Source of the DNA: Clostridium luticellarii
Lineage (GTDB): Bacteria; Bacillota; Clostridia; Clostridiales; Clostridiaceae
DNA: 32,080 nt
Assembly: GCF_002995845.1 (NCBI RefSeq)
Contig: NZ_PVXP01000037.1
Span: 1-32,080 of the forward strand
Direction: 5' to 3'
In this document: positions 22,508 to 30,971 of the stretch, piece by piece
Layout: each line of letters opens with the position of its first letter
Position numbering within the stretch: the stretch's first letter is position 1
Notes under the pieces: model-generated
What the model saw: only the letters and a program-made list of their open reading frames with translations
Told to the model about the DNA's origin: nothing
Database searches by the model: none
Position numbers and translations under genes: made by a program

Positions 22508-25194
22508 TATTTAACCACCTCCGTAGGATCGGATGGTTGAGGGAGCCATGCCTTGAACTGTTCAGGTTTAGTCCAGACTCCTTTTGGCGGACCGTCCTCA
22601 GCTCTTGAAACCCTTACGAGAAATCCTCTTAAAGTGTAGGTCCCCACAACATCGTTGTATGGAGCAGTTGATTTTGAAAGTACGTTGACGTTCATTTCAC
22701 GCCATCCTTCTGTTTCAGTATGGTAATTTTCGGGGAAAACAAAACGTTCCATATATACGGCACCAGGATTTATGCCCTTTGTCACATTGGCTTTTGCCTT
22801 GATCTTGCCTCTTAGTGATTCCACCCATACCCAGTCTCCATGGGAAATGCCGTAGGTTTTTGCAGCTTCCGGGTGAATCCAGATCTCAGGAACGGGGTAC
22901 ATTTCACGCAGCCATGGAACATTTCTCAAGGTTGAATGATGATAAAATGGAAGTCTCCCATTGGTCATAACCAAAGGGTACTTTTTAGCAAGCTCACTGT
23001 CTTCAATAGGACTTTCAGAAGGTTCCAGATAGTATGGCAGCGGGTCATAGTCTTTTGAAGCAGGAGGCAGTTCACAAGTACTGTAAGGCATTCCCGTTCT
23101 TCCTAAGGTAATGAGACTCTCCAAATAGAGTTCAATTTTCTTGGAAGGTGTATCGAATCCTCTTGGCTTGCCTGTCTTTGGGTTATTCTGCTTGTAGACA
23201 TAGTACTGTTTCCATTCATTTTTAGGAAGAAATTCAAAAGGAGCTTTTTTCTTGAATTCATCCCATGTCATATCAAAGGCACTTGTACAGCGATTGAGAA
23301 GTTCATTCATATCCTTCCAGTAGGGAAGATCACCGCCCATAAATTCTGGATCAAATGCTTTCCTGCAGTTTTCATGTCCAAGCTCTGCACAGCGTTTTGC
23401 CAGCTTTGACCAAAACAGTGTTTCATCCATGGTTTCCCAAAGATGAGTAACAGCCTGTCTGGCGAAAACCTTATTGCAGGATTCTACAGGCATATCTGTC
23501 TCCAGCCATTCTGCGGCAGGAAGGAGCATATCTGCATAATTGGAGAACGAAGTAGGGTACATGTACATATGCACAACAAATTCCATTTCTTTAATAGCGG
23601 GAACCCATGATTTGCTATCGGCCACATTGGCAAACTTATTGCCGGAACGTTCAATCCAAACTCTTGGTTTATAAGGTTTTCCGGTAAGGATTGCTTTCTT
23701 GACACTGGCAGGATGGCCCGCCCACCAAAATAGAAGTCCTTTGTATTCGGTACCGCCCAAGCGCTTTTTGAGCTGTTCTTCTGGAAGCATTTTACGGGCA
23801 GCTGGTACTATATATGTGGAAACAGCGGCATCACCGGGAATAACACCACTTGTTTTAAAGCGCTGCATCAGTGATCCTGGCCTTTCGATGTTGCCCATCA
23901 GCGCATTGAGAATAACTGCTGCCATAGCTGCTTGTACTGAATTAGGACTTTGGTCAGTGGCAACGCCCAGGCAGAGACCTGCAGGAGAATTTTGAGCATA
24001 TATATTAATGGCTTCTTCAAGCTTATCTGCATCAAGCCAGCAGATTTCTGCTGCATTTTGAATAGTATAAGGTTCCACTCTCTCCTTTAAGAGCTGAAAA
24101 CCGGTTTTGCATTCAACTCCATTCACGTTAAAACTGCCCTCCAGTGCAGGAGTCAGATCATCATTCCAGGGGTAGGCAAGCGGTTTGGCCGAGTTGGTTT
24201 TTGTGTCCCACACCATAAAGGTATCCGGAATTTCTGGTTCATTGCTTTTATTAGCACGTAAGAACATCTTGGTCTTGACATCTACAAGATAAGGTAAATT
24301 TGTCCATTTCAGGACGAAATCACTATCATAAAGGTTTTTGTCAATGATGTAGCGAGTCCAAGCCTGTAATAGTGCCACGTCACTTCCGGGTCTTATAGGT
24401 AACCAGACATCAGCTTTTGCTGCATCTGGTGTCATTCGAGGGTCGATTACAACAGTTTTTACTCCATTGGCCCGAAGGTCTGCAACGGCGCCTCCGCCCA
24501 TGGCTGGACTGGAGTAGGAAGGAGCTGCTCCCCATAAGACCAGACATTTCATTGGTGTATCTTTAGTGTAGTAAATTTCCAGACAGTTTGAATCGGCGAT
24601 ACTATAGTCAGAACCACCATACATCAAATTATTGGCTAGAATACGCGGCAGGTAGCATTGGGCACAGCCGGGTTCGAACCAGTTGGGAGTACCGAATACG
24701 TTACAAAATCTGGCGATACTCCAAAACTCAGGATTTCCACCTCCTCCGGTAGAGCAAAGCACGGCTTCTGCCCCATATTTTTCACGGGTTTTCATAAGCT
24801 TTCGGGCAAGAATATCAATGGCTTCATCCCAGGAAATACGCTTCCACTTATTTTCACCCCGTTTGCCTACTCGCAGCAGTGGATACTTATTACGATTTGG
24901 ATTATAAAGAGCTTGTATACCAGAAAGTCCCTTGGCACACATTGATCCTTTGCTCATTGGATTTTCAGGATCGCCTTCTAGCTTGACTACTCGACCATTC
25001 TTCACATGGGCAATAACGCCGCAGTTGGAAATACATGCTCTGCAGCATGTTCTGACAATTTTAGCTGAGGATGTTGTCTCATCCAGTATTGTAGCGCTTT
25101 TAACCAGTCCTTCTGAATGATCTAATGCTGATGTAATTCCCGGTATATTTATTGCACTGAGAAAATCTTTTTTGTTTGATTTTTGTTCTTCCAT
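22507..25194 (-). CDS. Cytoplasmic DMSO-reductase-superfamily molybdopterin oxidoreductase, large subunit
   Basis: An 895-residue catalytic subunit binding a bis-pterin molybdenum or tungsten cofactor. An N-terminal [4Fe-4S] site is C51-x2-C54-x3-C58-x27-C86, followed by VKLEGDPENP and the family core. C180 in GCAQCYLPR aligns with the usual metal ligand region, suggesting Cys coordination as in polysulfide, thiosulfate or arsenate reductases and acetylene hydratase. The C-terminal cofactor-binding domain (TNGRLPFYHHSTLRNVPWLR, then HGDWVWVESLRGKIKAKA) is present. About 45 residues precede the first Cys and hold no twin-arginine motif, so it works in the cytoplasm. Substrate unknown: inorganic sulfur oxyanions and small organic compounds are both possible. 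Start ATG with AAGGAGGT six bases upstream. It heads the operon. Confidence 0.88.
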   Translation of the reverse strand: MEEQKSNKKDFLSAINIPGITSALDHSEGLVKSATILDETTSSAKIVRTCCRACISNCGVIAHVKNGRVVKLEGDPENPMSKGSMCAKGLSGIQALYNPNRNKYPLLRVGKRGENKWKRISWDEAIDILARKLMKTREKYGAEAVLCSTGGGGNPEFWSIARFCNVFGTPNWFEPGCAQCYLPRILANNLMYGGSDYSIADSNCLEIYYTKDTPMKCLVLWGAAPSYSSPAMGGGAVADLRANGVKTVVIDPRMTPDAAKADVWLPIRPGSDVALLQAWTRYIIDKNLYDSDFVLKWTNLPYLVDVKTKMFLRANKSNEPEIPDTFMVWDTKTNSAKPLAYPWNDDLTPALEGSFNVNGVECKTGFQLLKERVEPYTIQNAAEICWLDADKLEEAINIYAQNSPAGLCLGVATDQSPNSVQAAMAAVILNALMGNIERPGSLMQRFKTSGVIPGDAAVSTYIVPAARKMLPEEQLKKRLGGTEYKGLLFWWAGHPASVKKAILTGKPYKPRVWIERSGNKFANVADSKSWVPAIKEMEFVVHMYMYPTSFSNYADMLLPAAEWLETDMPVESCNKVFARQAVTHLWETMDETLFWSKLAKRCAELGHENCRKAFDPEFMGGDLPYWKDMNELLNRCTSAFDMTWDEFKKKAPFEFLPKNEWKQYYVYKQNNPKTGKPRGFDTPSKKIELYLESLITLGRTGMPYSTCELPPASKDYDPLPYYLEPSESPIEDSELAKKYPLVMTNGRLPFYHHSTLRNVPWLREMYPVPEIWIHPEAAKTYGISHGDWVWVESLRGKIKAKANVTKGINPGAVYMERFVFPENYHTETEGWREMNVNVLSKSTAPYNDVVGTYTLRGFLVRVSRAEDGPPKGVWTKPEQFKAWLPQPSDPTEVVK

Positions 25195-25260
25195 TTAATT
25201 ACCTCCTTTACTAATGAATAATTTTAAATACTGTCAATGAATAAAATACTGCCTAGTTCT

Positions 25261-25289
25261 AAAATAGCATTATGTGAATTCGGTTTCAA
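25261..25289 (-). promoter_or_regulatory. Probable promoter of the molybdoenzyme operon
   Basis: Reading the minus strand, TTGAAA (25289-25284) and TATTTT (25266-25261) are 17 nt apart, giving a start near 25254 and a leader of about 60 nt. The surrounding 25195-25537 spacer otherwise holds the 41-bp element and the moaA promoter, with no gene. Confidence 0.45.
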
Positions 25290-25388
25290 ATTCAAAAAAA
25301 GTAACTCTTTATTCCAAAAAAGAATAACTGCAGGCCTTCATTGTGACTGTAAAACATTCTGCCTGTTTTTCCATTATCATATCCGGAT

Positions 25389-25429
25389 TATTCCGTTTTT
25401 GAATTGATCATATAATAATTTAAGATTGA
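25389..25429. repeat. 41-bp shared element, copy 1 (molybdoenzyme/moaA spacer)
   Basis: It matches 28055-28095 at 37 of 41 positions with no gap. The longest identical runs are TTTTTGAATT and ATATAATAATTTAA. It lies upstream of both divergent transcripts, roughly 100 bp from the operon promoter and just upstream of the moaA promoter, where LysR activators often bind. The other copy sits on the lysR promoter at 28055. Confidence 0.6.
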
Positions 25430-25454
25430 CCATGGGTACTAACTGTGATATCTT
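25426..25454 (+). promoter_or_regulatory. Possible moaA promoter
   Basis: TTGACC at 25426-25431 and TATCTT at 25449-25454 are 17 nt apart. The -35 overlaps the end of the 41-bp element, the usual position for an activator site. A weak -10 fits a promoter that needs help. Other nearby AT-rich hexamers could serve instead. Confidence 0.35.
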
Positions 25455-25537
25455 TTAGCATATTACATAAATCTTTATGCCTTTGAAGAATAGAAAAAAT
25501 GTTCAGTAACTATTGAAAACGATTGAGGAGGAATGAT

Positions 25538-26494
25538 ATGATAGATTCATATGGAAGAAATATAAATTATTTGAGAATATCTGTTACGGATTTATGTAAT
25601 TTAAGATGCAGGTACTGTATGCCTGAAGAGGGCATAGAAAAAATACAGCATTATGAGATATTAAGACTGGAAGAAATATATAAATTAGCAAAAATATTTG
25701 TGTCACTTGGAGTGAATAAAATAAGGATAACAGGGGGAGAACCCCTGGTCAGAAAAGGTATCATAAATTTAATTGAAAATATAAGTGATCTAGAAGGGAT
25801 TAAAGATTTTGCCATAACTACAAATGGAATACTTCTTAAAAAGTACGCCAGGGATTTAAAAAATGCAGGGCTCAATAGAGTAAACATCAGCTTGGACACT
25901 TTAGATAAAAAGAAATATTATGATATAACCAGGGGAGGGTGCCTGAAAAATGTTCTTGAAGGAATTGAAGAGGCCAGAAAGGTAGGACTTGCACCTGTAA
26001 AATTAAACACGGTTCTGGTTGGTGGATTTAATGATAGTGAAATAGAGAGTTTTATCAATCTGACAAAGAATGAAAAAATAGATATTAGATTCATTGAACT
26101 TATGCCTATAGGACATACAAAAGACTGGTCATTAGATAGATTTATATCCAGTAAAGCGATTTTGGATAAATTTAAAGAATTAAAGGCAATTACAAAGGAA
26201 GATGTGTCATCACCAGCCGATTACTATAAATTACCTGATGGGAAAGGGAGAATAGGATTTATAAGTCCTATTTCCTGTAAGTTCTGTAAAAACTGCAACA
26301 GAGTTAGATTGACGGCAGATGGAAAGGTCAAAAATTGTCTTCTTTCAAATGATGAAATGGATTTAAGACCCGCATTGAGAAATGGAGAAGACTTGAAGAA
26401 AATAATAGTGGGCTTAATTAAGAACAAGCCTAAAGAGCATGATCTGGAGGATGGAAAGTATATAGAGAGAAATATGGCAGCTATAGGAGGATGA
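25538..26494 (+). CDS. moaA: GTP 3',8-cyclase MoaA
   Basis: A 318-residue radical SAM enzyme that begins molybdopterin synthesis by rearranging GTP. The SAM cluster motif is C20-x3-C24-x2-C27 (LCNLRCRYCMPEEG). The second, substrate-binding cluster is C250-x2-C253-x13-C267 (KFCKNCNRVRL...KNC). ITGGEPLVRKG (64-74) contacts SAM. The C-terminal GG that activates the first cluster in known MoaA is present. I start it at ATG 25538, after GAGGAGG; an in-frame TTG at 25523 would include that site. It is divergent from the molybdoenzyme operon, and supplies the cofactor that operon needs. MoaC, MoaD and MoaE are not in the window. Confidence 0.95.
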   Translation: MIDSYGRNINYLRISVTDLCNLRCRYCMPEEGIEKIQHYEILRLEEIYKLAKIFVSLGVNKIRITGGEPLVRKGIINLIENISDLEGIKDFAITTNGILLKKYARDLKNAGLNRVNISLDTLDKKKYYDITRGGCLKNVLEGIEEARKVGLAPVKLNTVLVGGFNDSEIESFINLTKNEKIDIRFIELMPIGHTKDWSLDRFISSKAILDKFKELKAITKEDVSSPADYYKLPDGKGRIGFISPISCKFCKNCNRVRLTADGKVKNCLLSNDEMDLRPALRNGEDLKKIIVGLIKNKPKEHDLEDGKYIERNMAAIGG

Positions 26495-26574
26495 CGGGAG
26501 AATTTACTCATTTTTATAATAAATAGCTTTCCAAGGCGGCAGATTGATAAATTGATAGTGAGGTGAATGAGACA

Positions 26575-27135
26575 GTGACTAGGAAGTATAATGTACCCAA
26601 CATGATTTTAATTGGATCAACTGCTAGAAACAGCGGAAAAACTACTCTTGCCAGTTCAATAATAAGTAAATATAAATTAATCAGACCGGTGATAGGATTA
26701 AAAGTCACAACTATTCATGACAAAAATAAAAAATGCATACATGGAGGAGAAGGTTGCGGGGTGTGCTCAAGCTTAAAGGGAAATTTTCAAATAACAGAGG
26801 AGCTGGATGCATCCAATAATAAAGATACATCCTTACTATTAACTGCAGGAGCGGATAAGGTCTACTGGCTAAAAACGTTGGAAGGTAGTATATATGAAGG
26901 ATTTCAGGCATTTATCACCCGGATACCTGAAAATGCTCTTATAGTATGTGAATCAAATAGTCTGCGGACTGTCGTTAATCCAGGTGCTTTTATTATGATA
27001 AAAAATTCCCGGAATTGTCAGATGAAAAAGTCGGCAAGTGAGGTTATAGATCAAGCTGATATAATTATGGAAAACAATTTTAATGATGATTTTCAAGAAA
27101 CAATGGAGGAGATAGACAGCATAATGAAAAAATAG
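26575..27135 (+). CDS. MobB-like P-loop NTPase
   Basis: About 186 residues. A P-loop GSTARNSGKTTLA lies at 14-26. Further along, KKCIHGGEGCGVC (about 52-64) gives a cysteine cluster, and LLLTAGADKVYWLKT (about 87-101) resembles the segment after the nucleotide site of MobB-type proteins. Placement after moaA and beside a molybdoenzyme operon suggests a cofactor-related GTPase or ATPase, possibly aiding nucleotide attachment to molybdopterin, but no family match can be proved by eye. The start is uncertain: GTG 26575 lies about ten bases after GAGGTGA, while GTG 26563 lies inside that site. Separated from moaA by 80 bp. Confidence 0.6.
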   Translation: MTRKYNVPNMILIGSTARNSGKTTLASSIISKYKLIRPVIGLKVTTIHDKNKKCIHGGEGCGVCSSLKGNFQITEELDASNNKDTSLLLTAGADKVYWLKTLEGSIYEGFQAFITRIPENALIVCESNSLRTVVNPGAFIMIKNSRNCQMKKSASEVIDQADIIMENNFNDDFQETMEEIDSIMKK

Positions 27136-27147
27136 ATTTAAGAAAGC

Positions 27148-28047
27148 TCATTTTGACTGTTCGTTATTTCTATCAATTAACATATTAACTAATTCTTTGA
27201 TTCTAGGATTTTTTTCACTATGTCTATTGACAACTGCACCTAGTATAGCCGGAAGACTAGGTGAAATAGGTATTAAAACAATATTGTTATCCGGTAAATT
27301 ACCAGATAATTTACGTGTTATTAAACCAGCACCGAGTTTAGCTTCTACGCCGCCCAAAATAGTGTCAGGTCTCCCTCTGAATATAATATCCGGGACAATA
27401 TGATGTGCTTCAAAGAAAGCCATACATAAACCGGATATACACGTATAAGTTTCCATTAACATGAGAGAGATACCTTTTAATTGTTCTGGAGTAATATGGC
27501 TTGATTCTGCCAGAGGATTGTCTTTATGGACAGCTAAAACAATTTCATCCGTGGAGAGGGGAACAAAAATGTTTTTACTGTTGGATAGATTTTGTTCATC
27601 CCAATAGGTTAAGGCTATGTCAAAATTGTTACTTAGCAATTTATGAAATAATTGCGGCTCTTCCAGTTCTTTGAGATTGATTAAAAATGAGGGATTTTCC
27701 AATTCGAATCGACTTATTGGAATGTAGAAACCAAAATAACTCATGACAGGTAAAGTCAGCACTGTTATTCTATACTTATATCCGGGCTGTAGCTTTTGTG
27801 ACATATATTTTAAATGGCAGATCTCCCCTAATGTATGTCTGGCCTGAGGTAATAATTGCTTTCCTTCATCTGTTAATTCTGCATGTCTATGCTGCCGATT
27901 AAAGAGTTGAACACCTAATTCACGTTCTAAGGCCTGTATTTGTTTGCTAACAGAAGATTGAGCAATATTTAATTCTAAAGCAGTTTCCATATAGCTGCCG
28001 GTATCTACTATAGTTACAAAATATTTTAATTGTTCTTCCGTCATCAT
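27148..28047 (-). CDS. LysR-family transcriptional regulator, likely linked to the molybdoenzyme locus
   Basis: About 299 residues. The winged helix-turn-helix occupies residues 3-62 (QLKYFVTIVDTGSYMETALE, then LNIAQSSVSKQIQALERELG). A periplasmic-binding-protein-like effector domain follows from about 90 (YRITVLTLPVMSYFGFYIPI) to the end. It converges with the moaA/mobB-like pair, its stop 12 bp past theirs. I start it at 28047 because AGGTGG precedes two consecutive ATG codons; the GTG at 28053 is part of that site. A copy of the 41-bp element overlaps its own promoter and another lies in the molybdoenzyme/moaA spacer, so it probably regulates both and itself. Effector unknown. Confidence 0.88.
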   Translation of the reverse strand: MMTEEQLKYFVTIVDTGSYMETALELNIAQSSVSKQIQALERELGVQLFNRQHRHAELTDEGKQLLPQARHTLGEICHLKYMSQKLQPGYKYRITVLTLPVMSYFGFYIPISRFELENPSFLINLKELEEPQLFHKLLSNNFDIALTYWDEQNLSNSKNIFVPLSTDEIVLAVHKDNPLAESSHITPEQLKGISLMLMETYTCISGLCMAFFEAHHIVPDIIFRGRPDTILGGVEAKLGAGLITRKLSGNLPDNNIVLIPISPSLPAILGAVVNRHSEKNPRIKELVNMLIDRNNEQSK

Positions 28048-28054
28048 ATCCACC

Positions 28055-28101
28055 TATTCCATTTTTGAATTAATTATATAATAATTTAAAATTGATTACA
28101 A
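28055..28101 (-). promoter_or_regulatory. 41-bp shared element, copy 2, overlapping the lysR promoter
   Basis: On the minus strand, TTGTAA (28101-28096) and TATAAT (28078-28073) are 17 nt apart, a good promoter for the gene ending at 27148. The 41-bp element (28055-28095; 37/41 identical to 25389-25429) covers the spacer, the -10 and the start site. A bound protein would shut this promoter off, fitting negative autoregulation. The divergent second LysR gene begins at 28220. Confidence 0.6.
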
Positions 28102-28219
28102 GCATCGATTCTGGTACTTTAATAATAGAGGTGCCTTTTAATATATATGATGATGTAAACTATTTCAAAGAATATATTATTACAGGGACATATTTAAGTA
28201 TAAAAAGGGGAAATAGGAA

Positions 28220-29140
28220 ATGCCAATTAGCTTATTGCGTGAGTTTATTGTGCTTTCTAAAAACTTGAATTTTAGTATAACAGCGCAGCAGCTCTATATT
28301 ACACAATCTGTCCTAAGTAAGCATATTGCTTTGCTGGAAAAGAAAATTGGCTTGACTTTGTTAATAAGAAACCACCATGGTGTTGAATTAACTGCCATAG
28401 GAAAATTATTTTTGGTAGAGGCTACTGCTATTGTAAATCGATATGATGAAGGTATGAAAAAAGTAAAAATGGCAGTATATGGAATTAAAATGGAACTGAA
28501 AATAGGTTATTTATATGCACAGTCCAGAGATATTCTTGCAGCATCTATACGGCTGTTTAAAAAACATTATCCCTATATTGAACTAAAATTAATATCTTGT
28601 GAATATGGTAAATTGGCTCAAAAGCTTAAAAATAATGATCTGGATTTAATTATGACTGTTGATTTTGATAAAGATATTCTATCCTGGTGTGACACATGCA
28701 AGTTATATGAGGATATTCTCTGTGCTGCAGTAGATATTAATAATCCTTTGGCCAAACTGGAAAATGTTACAATTCATGAACTGAATTCAGAACGTATTTT
28801 GATGCCTTCAAATGATAATTTTAATGGATATGCAACCTTTGTAAATGAAATGTTCAATTCGGAAAAATTATCTCAAGATAGAAAGATTCGATATAAATGT
28901 ATAAATTCTTCGTTGCTGATGGTTGAAGCGGGATATGGTATTGCAATTGTCCCCCGAAAACTCAAAGCTAATGCCAGTGAAAAAGTTTGTTTTATACCAC
29001 TTAAAGGGGGGCAATATTCCTTTGATGTTATTGCAGCCTGGAGAAAATCGAATAATAATCCGGCAATAAAAAAATTTATTCAAATATTGTCACAAGTCAA
29101 ATATGATTTTTCCTGCAATGAAAGAATTAAATCGTTTTAA
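28220..29140 (+). CDS. LysR-family transcriptional regulator (second)
   Basis: A 306-residue regulator. Helix-turn-helix region: REFIVLSKNLNFSITAQQLY (7-26), then ITQSVLSKHIALLEKKIG (27-44). The effector domain begins near residue 90 (MELKIGYLYAQSRDILAASI). It is not a close copy of the LysR protein at 27148, to which it is divergent. Start ATG with AGGGGAAATAGGAA upstream. Its target is unclear: the neighbouring crcB genes have their own riboswitch, so candidates are the other lysR gene or a distant operon. Confidence 0.85.
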   Translation: MPISLLREFIVLSKNLNFSITAQQLYITQSVLSKHIALLEKKIGLTLLIRNHHGVELTAIGKLFLVEATAIVNRYDEGMKKVKMAVYGIKMELKIGYLYAQSRDILAASIRLFKKHYPYIELKLISCEYGKLAQKLKNNDLDLIMTVDFDKDILSWCDTCKLYEDILCAAVDINNPLAKLENVTIHELNSERILMPSNDNFNGYATFVNEMFNSEKLSQDRKIRYKCINSSLLMVEAGYGIAIVPRKLKANASEKVCFIPLKGGQYSFDVIAAWRKSNNNPAIKKFIQILSQVKYDFSCNERIKSF

Positions 29141-29260
29141 AATTTAAAATAGAATTACTGCAAAGAGGTATTTACAAAAAAATTTTATGCTTTTTTATTT
29201 CATTGCATATTGATATGTGTACTAATTTATGATAACATAAAAAACATAATTTAAAATTTT

Positions 29261-29330
29261 AGGTAATGAAGTTTACCTTTAAATATCCTTTGTGATTGAT
29301 GACTTCTACTATTATGGGTAGAAGTTTTTT
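29261..29330 (+). promoter_or_regulatory. Fluoride riboswitch (crcB motif) with transcription terminator
   Basis: The aptamer starts with AGGTAATGAAGTTTACC (29261-29277), matching the conserved GG...ATG...CC opening hairpin of the crcB RNA, and later has TTGATGACTTCTAC (29296-29309), the conserved UGAUGA...CUAC end. ACTTCTAC (29302-29309) then pairs with GTAGAAGT (29318-29325), followed by a T-run to 29330. The aptamer's 3' strand is thus also the terminator's 5' arm, an on/off design in which fluoride binding would prevent termination. The tandem crcB genes follow 67 bp later. A likely promoter is TTGCAT/TATGAT at 29204-29233. Confidence 0.88.
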
Positions 29331-29396
29331 ATGTTTCTTTTCAAGCTGGATCAGAAATAGGACATGACATATTAAAAGGAAAGGGAAAATTGACAA

Positions 29397-29843
29397 ATGA
29401 GAAAATATATTTTTATTGGTATTGGTGGTTTTCTAGGTGCTATATTAAGAAGTTTTATAAAAAATATTCATATGTTCAATTACAATATTGCAATGCCGTT
29501 GGATACTTTATTTATAAATATTACTGGAAGTTTTATGTTGGCTTTTGTGCTTACAGTGGCGATTAAGGTATTAAAAATTGACGAGAATATACAACTTGGA
29601 ATTTCAACAGGATTTATAGGAGCATATACAACATTTTCTACATTGTGTAAAGAGACGGTAAGATTAATCAGCGGACAATACTATTATGCGGCAGTATTTT
29701 ATATGCTCATGTCAGTACTTTTAGGACTTACAGCAGCATATTTAGGTGCAGCTGCCGGAAGCAGATTCAATTCAAGGATAACAAAGAATCATCATAATGA
29801 ATCAGATTATGATGAACAGGTTCGGGATGCACAGACAAGGTAG
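29397..29843 (+). CDS. crcB: Fluoride ion channel CrcB/Fluc, first subunit
   Basis: A 148-residue, four-helix membrane protein that lets toxic fluoride out of the cell. Family marks are GGFLGAILRSFIKN (11-24), the pore asparagine segment FINITGSFMLAF (about 41-52), and GFIGAYTTFSTLCKE (about 75-89) with the TTFSTL phenylalanine-box motif. A polar C-terminal tail of about 25 residues is longer than in the second gene. Gram-positives often carry two adjacent crcB genes whose products insert in opposite directions to make a heterodimer, and the pair here fits. Controlled by the upstream fluoride riboswitch. Start ATG after AAAGGGAAAATTGACAA. Confidence 0.93.
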   Translation: MRKYIFIGIGGFLGAILRSFIKNIHMFNYNIAMPLDTLFINITGSFMLAFVLTVAIKVLKIDENIQLGISTGFIGAYTTFSTLCKETVRLISGQYYYAAVFYMLMSVLLGLTAAYLGAAAGSRFNSRITKNHHNESDYDEQVRDAQTR

Positions 29844-29868
29844 TTTGAGTTATGAGTTATAGGAGGAA

Positions 29869-30228
29869 ATGAATATGAATTATTTGCTAATTGGGACAGG
29901 CGGTATATTGGGAAGTATCGTAAGATATGGTATTGGGAAAGTTATATCAACTCACCTCAACACCAGGTTTCCTTTTGGAACTTTTATAATAAATATAACA
30001 GGAGCCATTATGCTTGGAATTTTAACTTCAGCTCAAATTAATACAAATATATATTCATTTCTCGGAGATGGATTTTTGGGAGCATATACCACTTTTTCTA
30101 CATTTATGTATGAAGGATTTAATTTATTCAAGAATAATGAGAGATTAAACGCATTTGTATATATCTTAAGCTCAATTATAATTGGAATAATAGGATTTTT
30201 AATTGGAATAAAAATAGGATTTTTATAA
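29869..30228 (+). CDS. crcB: Fluoride ion channel CrcB/Fluc, second subunit
   Basis: A 119-residue, four-helix fluoride channel subunit, the usual compact length. Motifs GGILGSIVRYGIGK (11-24), FIINITGAIMLGIL (about 39-52) and GFLGAYTTFSTFMYE (about 69-83) match the first subunit and the family. It begins 25 bp after the first crcB gene with AGGAGGAAATGAAT upstream (start ATG 29869 or 29875), so the two are co-transcribed from the riboswitch-controlled promoter and probably assemble together. From its stop to the oleate hydratase remnant (30229-30384) I see no gene. Confidence 0.93.
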   Translation: MNMNYLLIGTGGILGSIVRYGIGKVISTHLNTRFPFGTFIINITGAIMLGILTSAQINTNIYSFLGDGFLGAYTTFSTFMYEGFNLFKNNERLNAFVYILSSIIIGIIGFLIGIKIGFL

Positions 30229-30384
30229 TGGGTTAATACAATAATTAATAGGAATTGACTCAAGGGGTATCAAGTTGGAAATTAGATAAATTAATTGCTA
30301 AGTTTATGAAAGAGGAAATTTTACATAAATAGGGATTATTTATATTCAATTTTTCATGATTATTATACATAACAGTTTTTTATG

Positions 30385-30956
30385 CTAATGTGATTTCATA
30401 CATTTCTTACATTTCAAATGTTCGATTCCGTCTAAGTGCTGCATAAAACGGACTGTATAACGCTTCATTTCAATAAGGCTGTGATAAGGCTGAAATGCAA
30501 GCATGCTTGCCCATATTATTCATGTCGGTTTTCGTAAGTCTGAGAGAAGAAATATCTCTTGGTTGAAATTGATTTTGAAATAGGCGCCTGTTTGCATAGA
30601 TAGGCAAATTCTTGTTGCATTAACGGGTTTCGTCCAGGACAGTTCGCTCCTCTTCTTCCAAAGAAGGTACCATAGCAAAGAGATACCAAAGACATTCCAT
30701 GTATGGTTCCAATTCTCGTTCACCGCGGCTGATGTAGCCGTCAACGGCGTTTCCAGAGCTATCCATACAGCCGCCTACTACCGGTAGTTGATCATATACT
30801 GTAATATTCTTGCCGGGTATATGTCCATCTTCTGTAAGAAAAGCAGCAGCGGAAAGTCCGGCAATACCGCCTCCTACGATAAATGCGTGACGTGATTTGA
30901 TACCTTCGGGCTTTCTTGCATGAATACGGTCATAATTTTTTATAAAATAATCATCC
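30385..30956 (-). pseudogene. Degraded oleate hydratase (FAD-dependent fatty-acid hydratase) gene
   Basis: Translation of the minus strand gives two recognisable pieces. Near 30930-30620 are KPEGIKSRHAFIVGGGIAGL, then SAAAFLTEDGHIPGKNITVY and DGYISRGERELEPYMECLWY, ending TVLDETR with a TAA at 30622-30620. This is the FAD-binding N-terminus of oleate hydratase. Near 30512-30388, after a frame change and a TGA at 30522-30520, is WASMLAFQPYHSLIEMKRYT followed by VRFMQHLDGIEHL, a conserved stretch found much further along in intact proteins of about 590 residues. So there is a frameshift, stops, an internal deletion and loss of the C-terminal half. No in-frame ATG is evident at the 5' end. The divergent TetR gene probably controlled it. 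Confidence 0.82.
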
Positions 30957-30971
30957 TTTCAATTTTATTCA

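Noticed and set aside
30520-30744. 74-codon minus-strand open frame as a real gene
   Set aside because: It runs in a different frame across the N-terminal block of the oleate hydratase remnant and has no ribosome binding site of its own.
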